NCBI RefSeq assembly: GCF_024346375.1
Contig: NZ_JAGQCV010000002.1
Span: forward strand, 186,001-250,000
Direction of reading: 5' to 3'
Source: Synechococcus sp. ATX 2A4
Lineage (GTDB): Bacteria > Cyanobacteriota > Cyanobacteriia > PCC-6307 > Cyanobiaceae
Length of the DNA: 64,000 bases
The notes under the pieces: generated by a model
What the model saw: the letters and a program-made list of their open reading frames with translations, nothing else
Databases searched by the model: none
What the model was told of the DNA's origin: nothing
In this document: one piece after another, positions 63,058-64,000 of the stretch
How the letters are laid out: each line of letters starts with the position of its first letter
Position numbering within the stretch: position 1 is the stretch's first letter
Position numbers and translations under genes: made by a program

Positions 63058-64000
63058 ATGAACGTTGATGGTTCCCGTCCCCTGGCTCTCCGTTCCGGCC
63101 CGCTCCACGATCTCAGCAGCGTTGAGGCGTCATCGCCAGCGGCGCAGGTGGGAGGCGGCGATGCTGCAGAACCGTCCATCCGGTTTGATCCCGTGGCGGA
63201 TGCCTTGGCGGCGATTCGCAACGGCGAAATGGTGGTGGTGGTGGATGACGAAAACCGCGAAAATGAAGGTGATCTGATCTGCGCGGCCCAGTTCGCCACC
63301 CCGGAGCAGATCAACTTCATGGCCACCGAAGCCCGGGGCCTGATCTGCCTGGCGATGGAAGGGGAGCGCCTCGATGCGCTCGAACTGCCGCTGATGGTGG
63401 ATCGCAACACCGACAGCAACCAGACCGCCTTCACCGTGAGCGTGGATGCGGGCCCCGAAAACGGTGTGTCCACCGGCATCTCCGCCGACGATCGGGCCCG
63501 CACCATTCAGGTGGCGATTCATCCCCAGAGCCGGCCCCACGATCTACGCCGGCCGGGTCACATTTTCCCCTTGCGCGCCAAGCGTGGCGGCGTGCTCAAG
63601 CGCGCCGGTCACACGGAGGCGGCGGTGGATCTTTCACGCCTGGCGGGCCTCTATCCCGCCGGCGTGATCTGCGAGATCCAGAATCCCGATGGCTCGATGG
63701 CCCGCCTGCCCCAACTGCAGACGTATGCGCGCCAGCACGGATTGCGGCTGATCAGCATCGCCGATCTGATCAGCTATCGCCTCACCACCGAACGGTTCGT
63801 GCGGCGCCAGGCGGAAGCCTTGATGCCCAGCGCCTTCGGCAGCTTCCGGGCGATCGGCTATCGCAACGAACACGACGGCAGTGAACACGTGGCGATTGTG
63901 AAGGGCAACCCGGAACGCTCCACCGGCTCGGTGTTGGTGCGGGTGCACTCCGAATGCCTCACCGGCGATGCCTTCGGTTCCCTCCGCTGCGACTGCCGCC
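63058..64000 (+). CDS. ribBA: Bifunctional DHBP synthase / GTP cyclohydrolase II, 3' part missing
   Basis: RibBA carries out both first steps of riboflavin synthesis. The open N-terminal ~314 residues contain the RibB domain (~43-245), with the acidic-loop motif DDENRENEGD, the HIFPLRAKRGGVLKRAGHTEAA segment split by its conserved arginines, and YPAGVICEI. The RibA domain then begins, and the frame runs off the window at the zinc-cysteine motif (HSECLTGDAFGSLRCDC). ATG 63058 has GGTGGAG upstream. A ~42-residue low-complexity N-terminal extension precedes the RibB core. No FMN riboswitch fits in the 76-bp leader. Confidence 0.95.
   Translation, partial: MNVDGSRPLALRSGPLHDLSSVEASSPAAQVGGGDAAEPSIRFDPVADALAAIRNGEMVVVVDDENRENEGDLICAAQFATPEQINFMATEARGLICLAMEGERLDALELPLMVDRNTDSNQTAFTVSVDAGPENGVSTGISADDRARTIQVAIHPQSRPHDLRRPGHIFPLRAKRGGVLKRAGHTEAAVDLSRLAGLYPAGVICEIQNPDGSMARLPQLQTYARQHGLRLISIADLISYRLTTERFVRRQAEALMPSAFGSFRAIGYRNEHDGSEHVAIVKGNPERSTGSVLVRVHSECLTGDAFGSLRCDCR

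Overview
The window is GC-rich bacterial chromosome from an alpha-cyanobacterium of the Synechococcus/Cyanobium type. Several gene families point to this: allophycocyanin alpha-B (apcD), Psb32, the proton-extrusion protein PxcA, a CCB-type cytochrome b6f assembly factor, HemJ, a cyanobacterial-type Hfq, DUF1257/Ycf35, and the cyanobacterial families DUF1995, DUF4330, DUF3122 and DUF3370. Coding density is high. Both window edges cut a gene: a 2-Cys peroxiredoxin on the left and ribBA on the right.

Layout. 0-9 kb: peroxiredoxin 5' end, a small conserved protein, tRNA-Met, then a minus-strand run psb32-pxcA-cobU-trmL with a LysM/M23 endopeptidase below it, and the metG-lptC pair. 9-18.7 kb: an FAD oxidoreductase, the rpmG-rpsR-RNase II operon with a strong hairpin in its first spacer, pheT, rlmD, apcD and a DUF3122 protein. 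18.7-20.5 kb: a 1.7-kb stretch with no convincing gene but with tandem repeats, a perfect hairpin and a polypyrimidine tract. 20.5-29.9 kb: a C-terminal J-domain protein downstream of a secreted DUF3370 protein, a group-3-like sigma factor, SpoIID with an Ap4A-phosphorylase-like protein, gpsA, an SDR enzyme, DUF2237 and two small conserved-looking proteins.

30-44.6 kb: ilvE-metH, cobN, then a tightly packed minus-strand run of flavin reductase, uvrC, an Fe-S photolyase, hemJ, a PHP phosphoesterase and a conserved hypothetical. This run combines light and dark DNA repair with flavin and porphyrin chemistry. 44.7-50.4 kb: coaD with a long coiled-coil protein, dacB with DUF4330, DUF1995, a dapF carrying an unusual Cys-containing C-terminal extension, and hfq. 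50.4-64 kb: leuS, a glutathione-dependent formaldehyde detoxification pair (adhC-fghA), pgi, a secreted or anchored lysozyme-like hypothetical, a coupled DUF1257-M61 peptidase-amidase run, purN, argC and ribBA.

Common themes are cobalamin use (cobU, cobN, B12-dependent metH), cell-envelope maintenance (M23, SpoIID, DacB, amidase, LptC, DapF) and photosynthetic upkeep (Psb32, PxcA, CCB, ApcD, HemJ, photolyase). I saw no prophage, transposase, CRISPR array or rRNA. The least explained material is the J-domain protein with an RHH-like N-terminus, the DapF extension, the gene-free 1.7 kb, and a recurring habit of short tandem repeats placed exactly at the 3' ends of genes.
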